In this document: positions 18,722 to 27,935 of the stretch, one piece after another
Layout of the letters: the number at the start of each line of letters is the position of its first letter
How positions within the stretch are numbered: the stretch's first letter is position 1
Assembly (NCBI RefSeq): GCF_014692675.1
Contig: NZ_JABFCZ010000002.1
Location: forward strand, 186,001 to 250,000
Length of the DNA stretch: 64,000 nucleotides
Source of the DNA: Roseibium aggregatum
GTDB taxonomy: Bacteria; Pseudomonadota; Alphaproteobacteria; Rhizobiales; Stappiaceae
Reading direction: 5' to 3'
Notes under the pieces: generated by a model
Database searches by the model: none
What the model was told of the DNA's origin: nothing
The model's input: only the letters and a program-made list of their open reading frames with translations
Position numbers and translations under genes: made by a program

Positions 18722-19954
18722 ATGAATAAGAGTACCATCTTGTATTTGCTATCAGTCATCTGCCTCTTTGCATTTGGAACGTCTGCGGCCAATGCAAATT
18801 GGATTTCGGCTGCGGCGTGTTTCATATTTCAAGGTGAAGCAAATTGCGGAGAGAGAAATACAGATATTGTTAATGATGCTGGTAACGGCATAGATTTACT
18901 TTACGATACTAGTAATGATTTGTACGACTATAAAAGCAGGGAAAAAATAGATGGCGAAACAAATGGCTATCCCGTATTTGTTTTTGAGTTTGAGAAAGAT
19001 AAGGACTGCGACTCGAATGCAGCAAATGTATTAAAAAATAATAGATATGCCAATAAGCTGATTGAAAATTCCAAGCAATTTTTAAATCATTTTATTAGAA
19101 TAAGAGATGGAAGTTCATTTATTACTTTAGAGATTCGCAATCAGGCAGGTCAACTTTACTACTTAACATATCTTGGATCTCTAAATCACGTTACGGGTAG
19201 ATCGATTTTTCCTGCAAAAACAAGCGGTGAACTTGGCTTAATTTTCGATCCTGGAGAAGTGCTACAAGTTACCGTTGGAGTCCGCCATTCGGAAGACACT
19301 CAACCAATACAGGAACTTCAAACTTTGCTTCAATCTACAAATTCCCTGGAGAGGCAGGCGGGGATATATAAAATATCAAGTGGGTCTGACAATCCTCATG
19401 TTGTGCAATTTAGAGGTATTGTGAATGGAATAATTGAAAGATTTGATTTTCTGGGTTCTTTAAATATCGCTCAAGATATTGGTGTCCTAAAGCCAGAAAA
19501 AGGCCTATGTGTATATTTCAAGAATAGTCGAAATACGCGACTTCCGACATTCAATCTAAATGCCAGATTGGTCATAATAAAATCGATGGTGGAACTAGCT
19601 AAGGCAGATGGTGCTCAAACTATATTGAACCTTCAGGTGGAGAAAGGAGTGACCATGTTTGAATATTTGTATGGTCACAATTACACCAAAGAACTTTTTC
19701 AGTTGGCGACTGCCGGTTCAGCAAATCTCGATATAAAAATCCTGTGTAGTAATGTTAAATTAGCGGTTGGAAGGCTTAAGTATAATACGCTTGATCAAGC
19801 TTTAGTTACAAACGCAGTTTTGGAGCATTTTGAATCAAGGGTGAAACCAAAGTGGACCCAAGATGTGAAGAGTAGTTGCTTTTCTGGGGAATATTTGAAT
19901 GCGATGGACGAAAATGGGCACGAAATATTCTTCGGACATTCACCTACTCAATAG
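18722..19954 (+). CDS. Secreted protein of unknown function in AT-rich island
   Basis: ATG at 18722 follows GGAGG (18708-18712). The 410-residue product starts with a clear Sec signal peptide (STILYLLSVICLFAFGTS, cleavage after SAANA near residue 25). The mature protein has several cysteines (in AAACFIF, EANCGER, DKDCDSN, GLCVYF, ILCSNV, SSCFSG), which suggests disulfides in the periplasm or outside. No membrane segment follows, and I recognise no domain. Codon use is AT-rich with many AAA, AAT and TTA codons, unlike every neighbour, indicating horizontal transfer. It ends 534 bases before tRNA-Pro. Confidence 0.8.
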   Translation: MNKSTILYLLSVICLFAFGTSAANANWISAAACFIFQGEANCGERNTDIVNDAGNGIDLLYDTSNDLYDYKSREKIDGETNGYPVFVFEFEKDKDCDSNAANVLKNNRYANKLIENSKQFLNHFIRIRDGSSFITLEIRNQAGQLYYLTYLGSLNHVTGRSIFPAKTSGELGLIFDPGEVLQVTVGVRHSEDTQPIQELQTLLQSTNSLERQAGIYKISSGSDNPHVVQFRGIVNGIIERFDFLGSLNIAQDIGVLKPEKGLCVYFKNSRNTRLPTFNLNARLVIIKSMVELAKADGAQTILNLQVEKGVTMFEYLYGHNYTKELFQLATAGSANLDIKILCSNVKLAVGRLKYNTLDQALVTNAVLEHFESRVKPKWTQDVKSSCFSGEYLNAMDENGHEIFFGHSPTQ

Positions 19955-19999
19955 CTAATAGTTTTGCGCTTGATAGGTCTCGAAATATTTTTGGCACAT
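19921..19999 (+). repeat. Degenerate 19-base direct repeat at 60-base spacing
   Basis: CGAAATATTCTTCGGACAT at 19921-19939 (inside the 3' end of the secreted-protein gene) and CGAAATATTTTTGGCACAT at 19981-19999 agree at 16 of 19 bases, exactly 60 bases apart. The second copy is beyond the stop codon. It may be the trace of a tandem duplication at the gene's end. Confidence 0.4.
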
Positions 20000-20487
20000 G
20001 CAGCGCGCGCTCGGCCGACTATAGCAACGTTAAATTAGGTTGTGTATTCGGCAAATACCAGCTGATATAGATTTCAGGTGAGCTGGATTCAAATGACCGT
20101 AGCTTTCCAGATGCATCTTAAGCGACATGCCTCGAAAAGTTGCCAAGTATCCAAGTTCCTGCGGTGTTTGGAAGTTTTTCTCGCTGTGCGCGATCCTACT
20201 AAGAAGTTGGAGCCTCCGGCAATCTCAGTGCTGTTCATATAATTCAGGCTGGTAGCGATAGCCGGCGTGCCGCAGCGTTTCTATATGAAATGGTGGCGCC
20301 TCACTAAATCCGTCGGGGTTTCTTTATCGCTATATCCCCCCTCGAAGACTATCACCACCAACCGTCAGCAGGCGTAGTGCACCTAGTTTCCGGTGGAATG
20401 CATCTTGTAAAAAGCGATATCGACTGTATTCAGCTTAGTGCGATTTATTGCACGAAGATTTTGTGAGGTGTTCTATGTTGATTTTTT
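19955..20487. other. 533-base gap between AT-rich gene and tRNA-Pro
   Basis: No supported gene on either strand; reading frames are short and broken. The AT-rich composition ends near 20,060. This is where an integrated element using the tRNA 3' end would have its junction, but I see no integrase remnant and no repeated tRNA end. Confidence 0.5.
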
Positions 20488-20564
20488 TGGTCGGGCAGGC
20501 CGGATTTGAACCGACGACCCCTTCACCCCCAGTGAAGTGCGCTACCAGGCTGCGCTACTGCCCG
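20488..20564 (-). tRNA. tRNA-Pro (anticodon GGG)
   Basis: 77 bases on the minus strand fold as a standard cloverleaf. Acceptor CGGGCAG pairs with CTGCCCG, the D-arm is AGCGCAGCCTGGTAGCGC, the anticodon arm is CTTCA-CTGGGGG-TGAAG giving anticodon GGG (codon CCC), and the T-arm is GTCGGTTCAAATCCGGC; A73 and a genome-encoded CCA complete the 3' end. The 3' end faces the AT-rich island. Confidence 0.97.
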
Positions 20565-20584
20565 AACGCGCCTTACCTATCTCT

Positions 20585-21892
20585 TTAAGGAGAACTGCGC
20601 AAGGCGCTTGTTTGGTACCAGGCGGAGATTGTGCCCAGAGTTTTAGGATTCGTTTTCGGTATCCGTTTGCGTTCCAGCCTGTCGGCGGCAATCAGCCCCC
20701 AGGCAATGCCGTAGAGCATATAGACATGGCGCCAGTGGTCCGTGTCGATGATCGCGCTCAGGATCACATGGGAGAAGAGCACGGCGAAGACGCAGTGGAG
20801 GAACGGCGTCCAGGGCCGGTGCTTGAACAGCAGCGGAAACAGCGACCCCAGCGTCCAGAAGACCATGACGATATAGACGGACCCACCCAGCCAGCCGTAG
20901 GTCGTGAAACCCTTCAGATAGACGTTGTGCTCGTCTTCGGGGAAATACTTGTTGAACTCCAGGGGCCCGAGACCGAGCGGATGTTCCATGACCATCTGGA
21001 ACCCGAACGAGTAGCGGGCAAAACGTCCAAGCCGTGCGGCGTCGTAAGGCTGCTCGAGCTTGGCGCGCTGCTGGAACATTTCCGAGACGCTGTCGATCGA
21101 CAGAACCGTGGCGATCAGCGCCACCACGGCCAGGACGCCGAGCGCTCCCAGAATCAGCAGCCTGAGGCGCCGAACGGGTGCCCGCTCGGTGATCAGCGCC
21201 AGAAGATAGACGATGAGGGACGCTGCCACCAGAACGCCCCATGCGCCACGGGAGAAACTCAGGAAGATCCCGAGCAGCAGCACCGGCAGCATCATAAACG
21301 TCAGGATATTGTCCTTCAGCCTGCCGAAAAACAGCCGCTGGATGAGCAGCATGCATGGCAGGGCCAGGAACGGACCGAACACGTTGGGATCCTGGAAGGT
21401 GCCGCGGGCGCGGTCGTAGAGCGTGAAATAATCGGCGCCGGGAAACAGGTGGAAGTAACCGGCGACGCCGATGGCGGCGACGAAAACCGAACTGGCGAGC
21501 AGGCCGCTTTCGATCGTTTTGTAGCGGTGCGGGTCGTCCGCCAGGATGGCGGCGTAGAAGATCGACGTGATCGCCAGGAAAACCGACACGGCCATGTACA
21601 TCACAGCGACGCCGAATTCCCGGGCGAGCGGTACCGATGCGATACCGCCGGCCGAATAAAGCATCATGCAGACGACCAGCGGCCCGAATTCGCGCCGCAG
21701 CTTCAGACCGCAGGCAAGCCAGATGACCAGCAGGCCGGCCATGTAAAGCTCATAAGGCGCCGGTTCCCGGATGACGAAGCCGGACAGGAAGGCGGCCAGC
21801 CACAACGCGCCGTTGCCGATGCTTTTCGTGCTCAGCGCAATATGGGGATGAGGGGCGGCCGTCTGCCCGAATGCGGCCGTCCCTGCGCTCAA
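20585..21892 (-). CDS. O-antigen ligase / Wzy-type polymerase family membrane protein
   Basis: Polytopic protein of 435 residues with about ten to twelve membrane segments and the Wzy_C-type large periplasmic loop (about residues 165-340), with RARGTFQDPNVFGPFLALP and LSFSRGAWGVL typical of O-antigen ligase/polymerase proteins, then GLGPLEFNKYFPEDEHNVYLK. It most likely polymerises the repeat unit of the exopolysaccharide. The probable start is TTG at 21892, overlapping the stop of the upstream sugar transferase (TTGA), with GGAAA upstream. No internal Met occurs near the N-terminus, so the TTG is favoured. Last gene of a four-gene minus-strand run. Confidence 0.85.
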   Translation of the reverse strand: MSAGTAAFGQTAAPHPHIALSTKSIGNGALWLAAFLSGFVIREPAPYELYMAGLLVIWLACGLKLRREFGPLVVCMMLYSAGGIASVPLAREFGVAVMYMAVSVFLAITSIFYAAILADDPHRYKTIESGLLASSVFVAAIGVAGYFHLFPGADYFTLYDRARGTFQDPNVFGPFLALPCMLLIQRLFFGRLKDNILTFMMLPVLLLGIFLSFSRGAWGVLVAASLIVYLLALITERAPVRRLRLLILGALGVLAVVALIATVLSIDSVSEMFQQRAKLEQPYDAARLGRFARYSFGFQMVMEHPLGLGPLEFNKYFPEDEHNVYLKGFTTYGWLGGSVYIVMVFWTLGSLFPLLFKHRPWTPFLHCVFAVLFSHVILSAIIDTDHWRHVYMLYGIAWGLIAADRLERKRIPKTNPKTLGTISAWYQTSALRSSP

Positions 21893-23502
21893 TATGCGTT
21901 TTCCGAATTCAGCAGCCGGAACGGCGTCAGGAACAGGATCTTCAGGTCGAACAGGATCGACCAGTTCTCGATGTAATAGACGTCGCAGTCGACGCGTTTC
22001 TGGATTTTCTCCGGGGTGTCGACTTCGCCGCGCCAGCCGTTGATCTGGGCCCAGCCGGTGACGCCGGGCTTCACCTTGTGACGGGCGAAGTAGCCATCCA
22101 CCACATCATCCCATGTCTTGTTGTCGGTGTGGGCGTTGACGGCGTGCGGCCGCGGGCCGACCAGGGACAGGCTGCCGGCCAGCACGTTGAAGAGCTGGGG
22201 CAGTTCGTCGATCGAAGTCTTGCGGATGAAGCGGCCGACGCGGGTCACGCGCGGATCGTTCTTCGTGACGACCTTTTTCGCCTCCGGATCGGCCATTTCC
22301 TGGAACATGGACCGGAACTTCAGCACGTCGATGATTTCGTTGTTGAAACCGTAGCGCTTCTGGCGGAACAGGATCGGCCCCTTGCTCTCCATCTTGATGG
22401 CGATGGCGGTTGCGATCATTACGGGGAAGAGCGTGAGCAGTGCCAGGCTGGCAAAGACGATATCGAACACCCGCTTTGCGACCATGTCCCAGTCGGTAAT
22501 CGGCTTTTCGACCACGTCCACGAACGGCACGGTGCCGATGAAGGACGTGCCGCGGTTCCGGAACCGGACCTTGTCCGTGTGCGCCGACAGGCGGATGTCC
22601 ACCGGCAGGATCCACAGTTTGCGCAGGAGTTCCAGAACGCGCTTTTCGGCCCTGAGCGGAATGCAGACGATCAGCATGTCGATCCGGGCCAACCGGCCGA
22701 ACTCGACCAGCGCGCTGATGTTGCCGAGCTTGGGATAGCCGGCAACGACCGGCGGGGAGCGGTCGTTGGCCCGGTCGTCGAAAATGCCGCAGATGCGGAT
22801 ATCGCTGTCCGGCTGGGTTTCCAGGTCGTGGATCAGTTCGGCCGCAGCCGTTCCGCCGCCGACGATGATCGCGCGCCGTTCCAGCCGCCCGTTGGCCCGC
22901 CAGCGGCGGACAAGAGCGGAGACGACAAGCCGGACGCAGATCAGTCCGGCAAGGGCGGAGACGAACCAGATACCGGCCCATTGCTGCGAAATCTCAGCGC
23001 CGAAACCGGTGGTGAAGCGGATCACGGCCAGCATGACGAACACCATCGTCCAGCTCGCGGCGACACGGCCGATCTGGGACATTCCCCGGCCCATGACCGA
23101 AACCTGGTAGGTGTCGGACGCCTGGAAGAAGGCGAAGGCGAAGACGACCGAGATCCCCATGGCGACGAAATGCGCCAGGCCGAGGGTGGTCGCTCCGGCA
23201 ACGGTATGGGCGGCGGCAACCGCGCTCAGCAGGATAAGACCCATGTCGACCGCGCGGACGGAGCCGGTGAGGACGGGGACCGAAACGCCATCGTCGTCCA
23301 GGGAAGCCGCGATTTCGAGCGCTTCCCGGGACAACCCCTCGGTTTCGCCCTCCTGACGTTCATCCTCCACAAAGGATGTGGCGTCACTGGCCTCCTGCAG
23401 ATGATGCAGGCCATCGGTGAGCCTCTGGCGGAGGTCCGGGGTGTTGGAGGCCTTCTTGTGTGCCGAATTCCGGCCTCTTGTTTTCATGGCCGCGTTTCTC
23501 AT
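21889..23502 (-). CDS. Undecaprenyl-phosphate sugar phosphotransferase (WcaJ/HfsE-type)
   Basis: Initiating enzyme that transfers a hexose-1-phosphate to undecaprenyl phosphate. The 537 residues comprise an N-terminal tail of about 70, four to five membrane segments, a CoA-binding-like Rossmann domain ([20 protein letters not shown]), a further membrane helix, and the C-terminal catalytic domain with [53 protein letters not shown] and [17 protein letters not shown]. The ATG at 23502 overlaps the TAA of the upstream glycosyltransferase (TAATG). The catalytic Asp/Glu of the bacterial sugar transferase domain are present. Confidence 0.94.
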   Translation of the reverse strand: MRNAAMKTRGRNSAHKKASNTPDLRQRLTDGLHHLQEASDATSFVEDERQEGETEGLSREALEIAASLDDDGVSVPVLTGSVRAVDMGLILLSAVAAAHTVAGATTLGLAHFVAMGISVVFAFAFFQASDTYQVSVMGRGMSQIGRVAASWTMVFVMLAVIRFTTGFGAEISQQWAGIWFVSALAGLICVRLVVSALVRRWRANGRLERRAIIVGGGTAAAELIHDLETQPDSDIRICGIFDDRANDRSPPVVAGYPKLGNISALVEFGRLARIDMLIVCIPLRAEKRVLELLRKLWILPVDIRLSAHTDKVRFRNRGTSFIGTVPFVDVVEKPITDWDMVAKRVFDIVFASLALLTLFPVMIATAIAIKMESKGPILFRQKRYGFNNEIIDVLKFRSMFQEMADPEAKKVVTKNDPRVTRVGRFIRKTSIDELPQLFNVLAGSLSLVGPRPHAVNAHTDNKTWDDVVDGYFARHKVKPGVTGWAQINGWRGEVDTPEKIQKRVDCDVYYIENWSILFDLKILFLTPFRLLNSENAY

Positions 23503-24731
23503 TACTGGTTTCTCGATCTGGCAAGAACGGATTGTGCGCCGGTCACCGGGGCGGTGCGGGAAGAGGACTTGGCCGCAACGCTTTCGGGCGGCACGACACC
23601 GCGCAGCTCCTGATAGAGTGTGGTGATCCGGTCGCTCATCAGCTCGACCGAGAAGGTTTCCGCAAGACAGGTCCGCAGCCCTTCCGCGGCGATCTGGAGT
23701 TCGGCTGGCGATTCCATTGCCGATTCCATCGACATCGTCAGCTTGCCGATATGACCGGGCTCGATCAGGCGGGAGGCGAAGCGGCCGAAGATTTCCGGAA
23801 TGCCGCCGACACGGGTGGCGATCAGCGGACGCTTGGCGGCCACCGTTTCCAGAATGATGTAGGGCATGGCTTCCGCCCGCGAGGGCACGACAACGCATTT
23901 GGCCAGCTTGAAGGCTTCCCGGGCCGGCAAGGCGCCGAGGAAGGTCACCTTGTCGCTCAGGCCGAAGCGTTCGACCATGGCCTTGTAGCGCTCTTCGTCC
24001 GGGCCTTCGCCGACGATCTTGGCGGTGGGGGCCGTGCCGGTCTTGAGGCGGATGTTGTAAAGCGCCTCGATGAACAGGTCCGTGCCCTTCAGGTCGCGCA
24101 GCATGCCGATATAGAGAAAGTCGGCGGCATCCGGATTTTCCGTGACCGGCGTGAATTCCTCAGGCTGCAGACCGTTATAGACAACCCGGGCCAGGGCCTT
24201 GGGATGGCCGACCTTGGTTTCGAATGCCGAATATTCGTAGTCGGAAACAAAGACCAGACCGTCGGTAAACCGCGCCAGCAGGTTCTCGATGCCGTGGTAG
24301 ACACGGCCTTCCATGCGGTGCGGATCATAATGAAGGCTGCCGCCGTGCGGGCAGTAGATCCGGGTGACGTTCTGCCCCTTGAGACGAAGCAGGGTTCCGA
24401 TGATGCGGGCATAGGCGCCGCCCTTGGCGCCATGGCCGTGCAGGACATCGGGCTTCAGGTCCCGGATGTGCTTGTAGATGTTCCAGGTCGCTGCCATGTC
24501 CTGGAACGTCAGTTGGCGCTGCATGGGGAACCGGGCGACACCCAACGCGAGTTTGGGCCGCAGTTCTTCCACGAGGGCATTGTCGAAATCGCTTCCGGTG
24601 GTGCTGTCGCAGATCACCCCGACCTGATGGCCGGCTTCGGACTGGGTCGTGGCCAGGTCCTTGATGTGGCGAAAGATGCCACCGATCGGCGAACGCACGC
24701 AATGGATGATCCGAAGCGGATCCGTTGTCAT
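23502..24731 (-). CDS. Glycosyltransferase family 4
   Basis: A GT-B fold protein of 409 residues, presumably adding a sugar to the lipid-linked repeat unit. The N-terminal domain has SPIGGIFRHIKDLATTQSEAGH and PDVLHGHGAKGGAYAR; the C-terminal domain has FLYIGMLRDLKGTDLFIEAL, KIVGEGPDEERYKAMVE and the donor-binding ExxxxE-like PSRAEAMPYIILETVAAKRP with VGGIPEIF. The sugar is not predictable. Its TAA overlaps the ATG of the sugar phosphotransferase; 104 bases separate it from the Wza-like gene upstream. Confidence 0.92.
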   Translation of the reverse strand: MTTDPLRIIHCVRSPIGGIFRHIKDLATTQSEAGHQVGVICDSTTGSDFDNALVEELRPKLALGVARFPMQRQLTFQDMAATWNIYKHIRDLKPDVLHGHGAKGGAYARIIGTLLRLKGQNVTRIYCPHGGSLHYDPHRMEGRVYHGIENLLARFTDGLVFVSDYEYSAFETKVGHPKALARVVYNGLQPEEFTPVTENPDAADFLYIGMLRDLKGTDLFIEALYNIRLKTGTAPTAKIVGEGPDEERYKAMVERFGLSDKVTFLGALPAREAFKLAKCVVVPSRAEAMPYIILETVAAKRPLIATRVGGIPEIFGRFASRLIEPGHIGKLTMSMESAMESPAELQIAAEGLRTCLAETFSVELMSDRITTLYQELRGVVPPESVAAKSSSRTAPVTGAQSVLARSRNQ

Positions 24732-24835
24732 GGTACATGCTCCCTGTTCGAGCCTCCGGGCCTCTTTGAGCCCGTGAAGCCGATGAGCTGCACCTTACGA
24801 CAGGGAGATGAGTCCGCGGTTAATTCGCCGTCACG

Positions 24836-25393
24836 TCAGAAGTAGCGCTCGCGGACGTAAATTGTGTCTCCGGGACGGATCGGGTCCGAAATGGGAACAC
24901 GTCCGTTTATGATTTCACCGTTAACCTGACGGGTGATATCGACGTCCTGCTGCCGTGCCCGGCTGCTGAATCCACCCGCCGTGGCGATCGCATTCTGGAC
25001 GGTCATGCCGGCGACATAGTTATACTGGCCTGCATTTTGCACTTCGCCCATGATGAAGATCGGACGGTAGCTGTCGACCTCGACCGATACATCCGGATCG
25101 CGCAGATATCCCTTGCGGAGTTTGTGCGCGATCAGGTTGGCCAGTTCCTGTTGCGTCTTGCCCCGCACGGCAACGAGCCCGATCAGCGGGAAGGAAATAT
25201 ATCCTGCCTGATCAACGGTATAGGTGTTTGAAAGATCCGTCTGCCCGAAAACGATGATGCGCAGCTTGTCGCTGGAATCGAGCTGGTAGGGCATGGTGAG
25301 GGTTTCGTGGAAAGCCGACGGCGGACGCCGGTAGCCACTGCAGGCGGCAAGACCTGTACAAAGCACCAGAATCAGGAATGCTCTCGTAAGCAT
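24836..25393 (-). CDS. Polysaccharide export lipoprotein, short Wza/HfsD-like
   Basis: Outer-membrane polysaccharide exporter. The ATG at 25393 follows GGAG. The 185 residues have a lipoprotein signal (LILVLCTGLAAC, lipobox Cys near 18), the Poly_export domain (LDSSDKLRIIVFGQTDLS, VDQAGYISFPLIG, then QELANLIAHKL and the DPDVSVEV motif) and one SLBB repeat (FIMGEVQNAGQYNYVAGMTV), ending at IRPGDTIYVRERYF. It lacks the C-terminal transmembrane helix of E. coli Wza, so it may need a partner in the outer membrane. Divergent from the Wzc-like gene. Confidence 0.93.
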   Translation of the reverse strand: MLTRAFLILVLCTGLAACSGYRRPPSAFHETLTMPYQLDSSDKLRIIVFGQTDLSNTYTVDQAGYISFPLIGLVAVRGKTQQELANLIAHKLRKGYLRDPDVSVEVDSYRPIFIMGEVQNAGQYNYVAGMTVQNAIATAGGFSSRARQQDVDITRQVNGEIINGRVPISDPIRPGDTIYVRERYF

Positions 25394-25589
25394 CAACGAA
25401 TCTCCTAACACACTGACCCAACATCCCAAGTCATGGTTAATGGTGGGTGAAGAGTGCAAACACAGTTAAGATGCATCGCAAAAACTGCGGAGGAAGGAAT
25501 TAACGTTTGATCCGGCGTGTCGGTGAGCGTCTTAACCGAACGCTTACCCTGATTCGTCATTATCCGATCAATAGTTCGGAGTTTTGACG

Positions 25590-27884
25590 ATGAATGCGAC
25601 CCGCCCGGCGGTACCTTCCGATGACATGGCCCTCGATCTGAGCCGCCTGATGCAGGCGATCGGAGGGGCGCTGAGATGGCTCTTGCCTCTTGTCCTGATC
25701 GTGGCCGGCGGCTTTTTCCTGGCGCTTCAGCTGGTGCCGTCGAAATACAAGGGCGAGGCCAAGGTCCTTATAGAAAGCACGGACGGCAAATTCCCCGGTG
25801 CGACACGCGGGGTCGAGGAGGAACGCGCGCTTCTCGACGCCGAGGGGATTTCCAGCCAGGTGCAGCTTCTCATGTCGGCCGATCTGGCGCGACGGGTCGC
25901 CAAGCGCCTGGATCTGTCCTCCGTGCCTGAGTTCAAGGCCGCGATCGCCGGTTCCGCCCTGAATGACCTTCTCTCCCTGATCGGCCTTTCATCGGATACG
26001 GCGCGCTCCTCGGTGGAGGAAAAGGTTCTCAAGCATTATTATGAGAACCTGCAGATCTACCGTCTTGAGGGATCGCGTGTGATCGCGGTCGAATATTCCG
26101 CACAGGATCCGGAACTGGCGGCGGCTGTGGCCAACACCATTCTGGACGAATATATCGCCCTGCAGGCGAGCGCGAAGCGGGAAACCACGGAAGTCGCCGC
26201 GACCGCCATGGAACCGCAGATCCAGCAGTTGCAGCGGGAAGTGCAGGCAGCCCGCAAGGCGGTGGCCGATTACCGGTCGCGGGCCGACCTCCTGGTGGGC
26301 AAGGACAACCTGACGCTCAACCAGCAGCAGCTTGCCGATATCAGCAGCAAGTATTCCGCGGCCCAGGCGAAAAAGGCAGAAGCGCAGGCCAAGGCAGATC
26401 AGCTCCGGGGCTTGCTGAAGTCCGGAGGGTCTCTGGATACGGCCAGCGATGTTTTGAATTCCCAGCTCATCCAGCGTCTGAGGGAACAGGAAGTCGCCAT
26501 TCAGTCGAAGATCGCTGAACTTTCCATCACGCTTCTGCCGAACCACCCGCAGTTAAAGGCGCTGAACTCCCAGCTCGCAGGCTACAAGAAGCAGATCCGC
26601 TCTGAAGTGCGCAAGGTGCTGGCAGGGCTGGAAAATGACGCAAAGGTGTCGGACCAGCAGGCGGCGGCCCTGGAAAAACGGCTGAAGGAACTGAAAACCG
26701 CAGCGGCCAGTTCCAATGCGGACCAGGTCAAGCTCAGCGAACTGGAGCGGGAGGCCAATGCCAAGGCGTCCCAGCTCGACACGCTCATGTCCAGTTTCCG
26801 CGAGGCGGATATGCGACTACGGGCCCAGGCGTTGCCGGCCGACGCCCGGATCATCTCTCGCGCCAGCATTCCGGTTGAACCCTATGCGCCCAAGGTTCTG
26901 GCGATCACCATCATCTCGGCGCTCGTGACCTTCGTTCTCGGTTGCGCCTATGTGATCCTGAGAGAGTTCCTGTCCGGAAACGTCCTCTATCCGGTCGAGG
27001 AGGAGGGCAATGCCCGCCTGCGGCCGACCCAGGTGCAGATGCCGGGGGCAAACTGGAACGGCCGCTACGAGACGGGCGGATCGCCGGCCTATTCCATGAC
27101 CGGAAGTTTTTCCGGCTTTGACGCGCCGCCGGCCGCAAGGGCCGAGCCTCAGCCGGATGTCGTGGAAAGGGAACTCCCCCTTCGCCGTTCCCGGCAGGGC
27201 CGGAATTCCGGCCCGGCACAGGCTCGATCGCGAACCGACTATGACCGGGATATCGCGCCGGATTGGGTGGCCGATACGGGCTATGATGAGGATTGGGACG
27301 CCGAGCCGGCCGGGATGCCGGAGGCGGCGGCGCCGATCGAGGGCCGCACCGTGGTGCTCAGTGTCGACCAGGCGGAAGCGTCGCAGGCGCTGGCGCTGGA
27401 TCTGGCGCGCAAGGCGTCGGAGGCCGGAGATGCCGTGTTGTTTCTGGAAGTGTTTCCCGAAGCCGACGATCCGCGCGCTGCTCCGGGCTTTTCCGATCTG
27501 GTGGCCGGGGTCAGCGCCTTTTCGAAGGTCATCTACCGCGACTCTGTCTCCGGCGTTCACATCATCGAGGCCGGCCGCTTGCCGATCGACGATCAGGCTG
27601 CAAGGAGCGCGCGGTTCGGCAAGGCTCTGGAGGCGGTGTTCCGGACCTATGATACGGTCGTGGTCAATCTGGGCACCATCGACGGCACCCTGGCCAGCGC
27701 CAGACTGCTCGGGTATGCCGACAGGATCCTGGTGACGTCGGCGGGAGGCGATTACGGTCAGGAGCTTAACAGTGCGGCCAATCTGCTGGCGCACAATACA
27801 GGAGCACCTGTCGAGGTCGTGAAGCCGGCCAACGGCAAACCCTCAGGGAAAAAGTCCCGAAGAGGTGCCGGCAGGGCCGCCTGA
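25590..27884 (+). CDS. Wzc/GumC-like polysaccharide co-polymerase with degenerate kinase domain
   Basis: 764 residues. The N-terminal Wzz domain has membrane helix 1 (about residues 28-49), a long coiled coil (about 190-400, rich in Gln/Ala/Lys) and helix 2 (about 433-455). After a proline/arginine-rich linker, a Rossmann-like domain (about 584-750) sits where Wzc proteins carry the BY-kinase. Its P-loop is missing: the Walker A position reads LSVDQAEASQALALD and the LLIDxDxR motif reads LFLEVFPEAD. There is no C-terminal tyrosine cluster. It is therefore likely a non-catalytic co-polymerase controlling chain length and export. Divergent from the Wza-like gene. Confidence 0.9.
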   Translation: MNATRPAVPSDDMALDLSRLMQAIGGALRWLLPLVLIVAGGFFLALQLVPSKYKGEAKVLIESTDGKFPGATRGVEEERALLDAEGISSQVQLLMSADLARRVAKRLDLSSVPEFKAAIAGSALNDLLSLIGLSSDTARSSVEEKVLKHYYENLQIYRLEGSRVIAVEYSAQDPELAAAVANTILDEYIALQASAKRETTEVAATAMEPQIQQLQREVQAARKAVADYRSRADLLVGKDNLTLNQQQLADISSKYSAAQAKKAEAQAKADQLRGLLKSGGSLDTASDVLNSQLIQRLREQEVAIQSKIAELSITLLPNHPQLKALNSQLAGYKKQIRSEVRKVLAGLENDAKVSDQQAAALEKRLKELKTAAASSNADQVKLSELEREANAKASQLDTLMSSFREADMRLRAQALPADARIISRASIPVEPYAPKVLAITIISALVTFVLGCAYVILREFLSGNVLYPVEEEGNARLRPTQVQMPGANWNGRYETGGSPAYSMTGSFSGFDAPPAARAEPQPDVVERELPLRRSRQGRNSGPAQARSRTDYDRDIAPDWVADTGYDEDWDAEPAGMPEAAAPIEGRTVVLSVDQAEASQALALDLARKASEAGDAVLFLEVFPEADDPRAAPGFSDLVAGVSAFSKVIYRDSVSGVHIIEAGRLPIDDQAARSARFGKALEAVFRTYDTVVVNLGTIDGTLASARLLGYADRILVTSAGGDYGQELNSAANLLAHNTGAPVEVVKPANGKPSGKKSRRGAGRAA

Positions 27885-27935
27885 ACAAGGGGTTGAGAGA
27901 TTTCAGGCGGCGCCTGAAGGAGGCGTTGCCCGAAG

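Noticed and set aside
19876..20070. 64-codon frame overlapping the end of the secreted-protein gene
   Set aside because: Mostly overlaps a better gene in another frame, has no ribosome binding site and no recognisable content.
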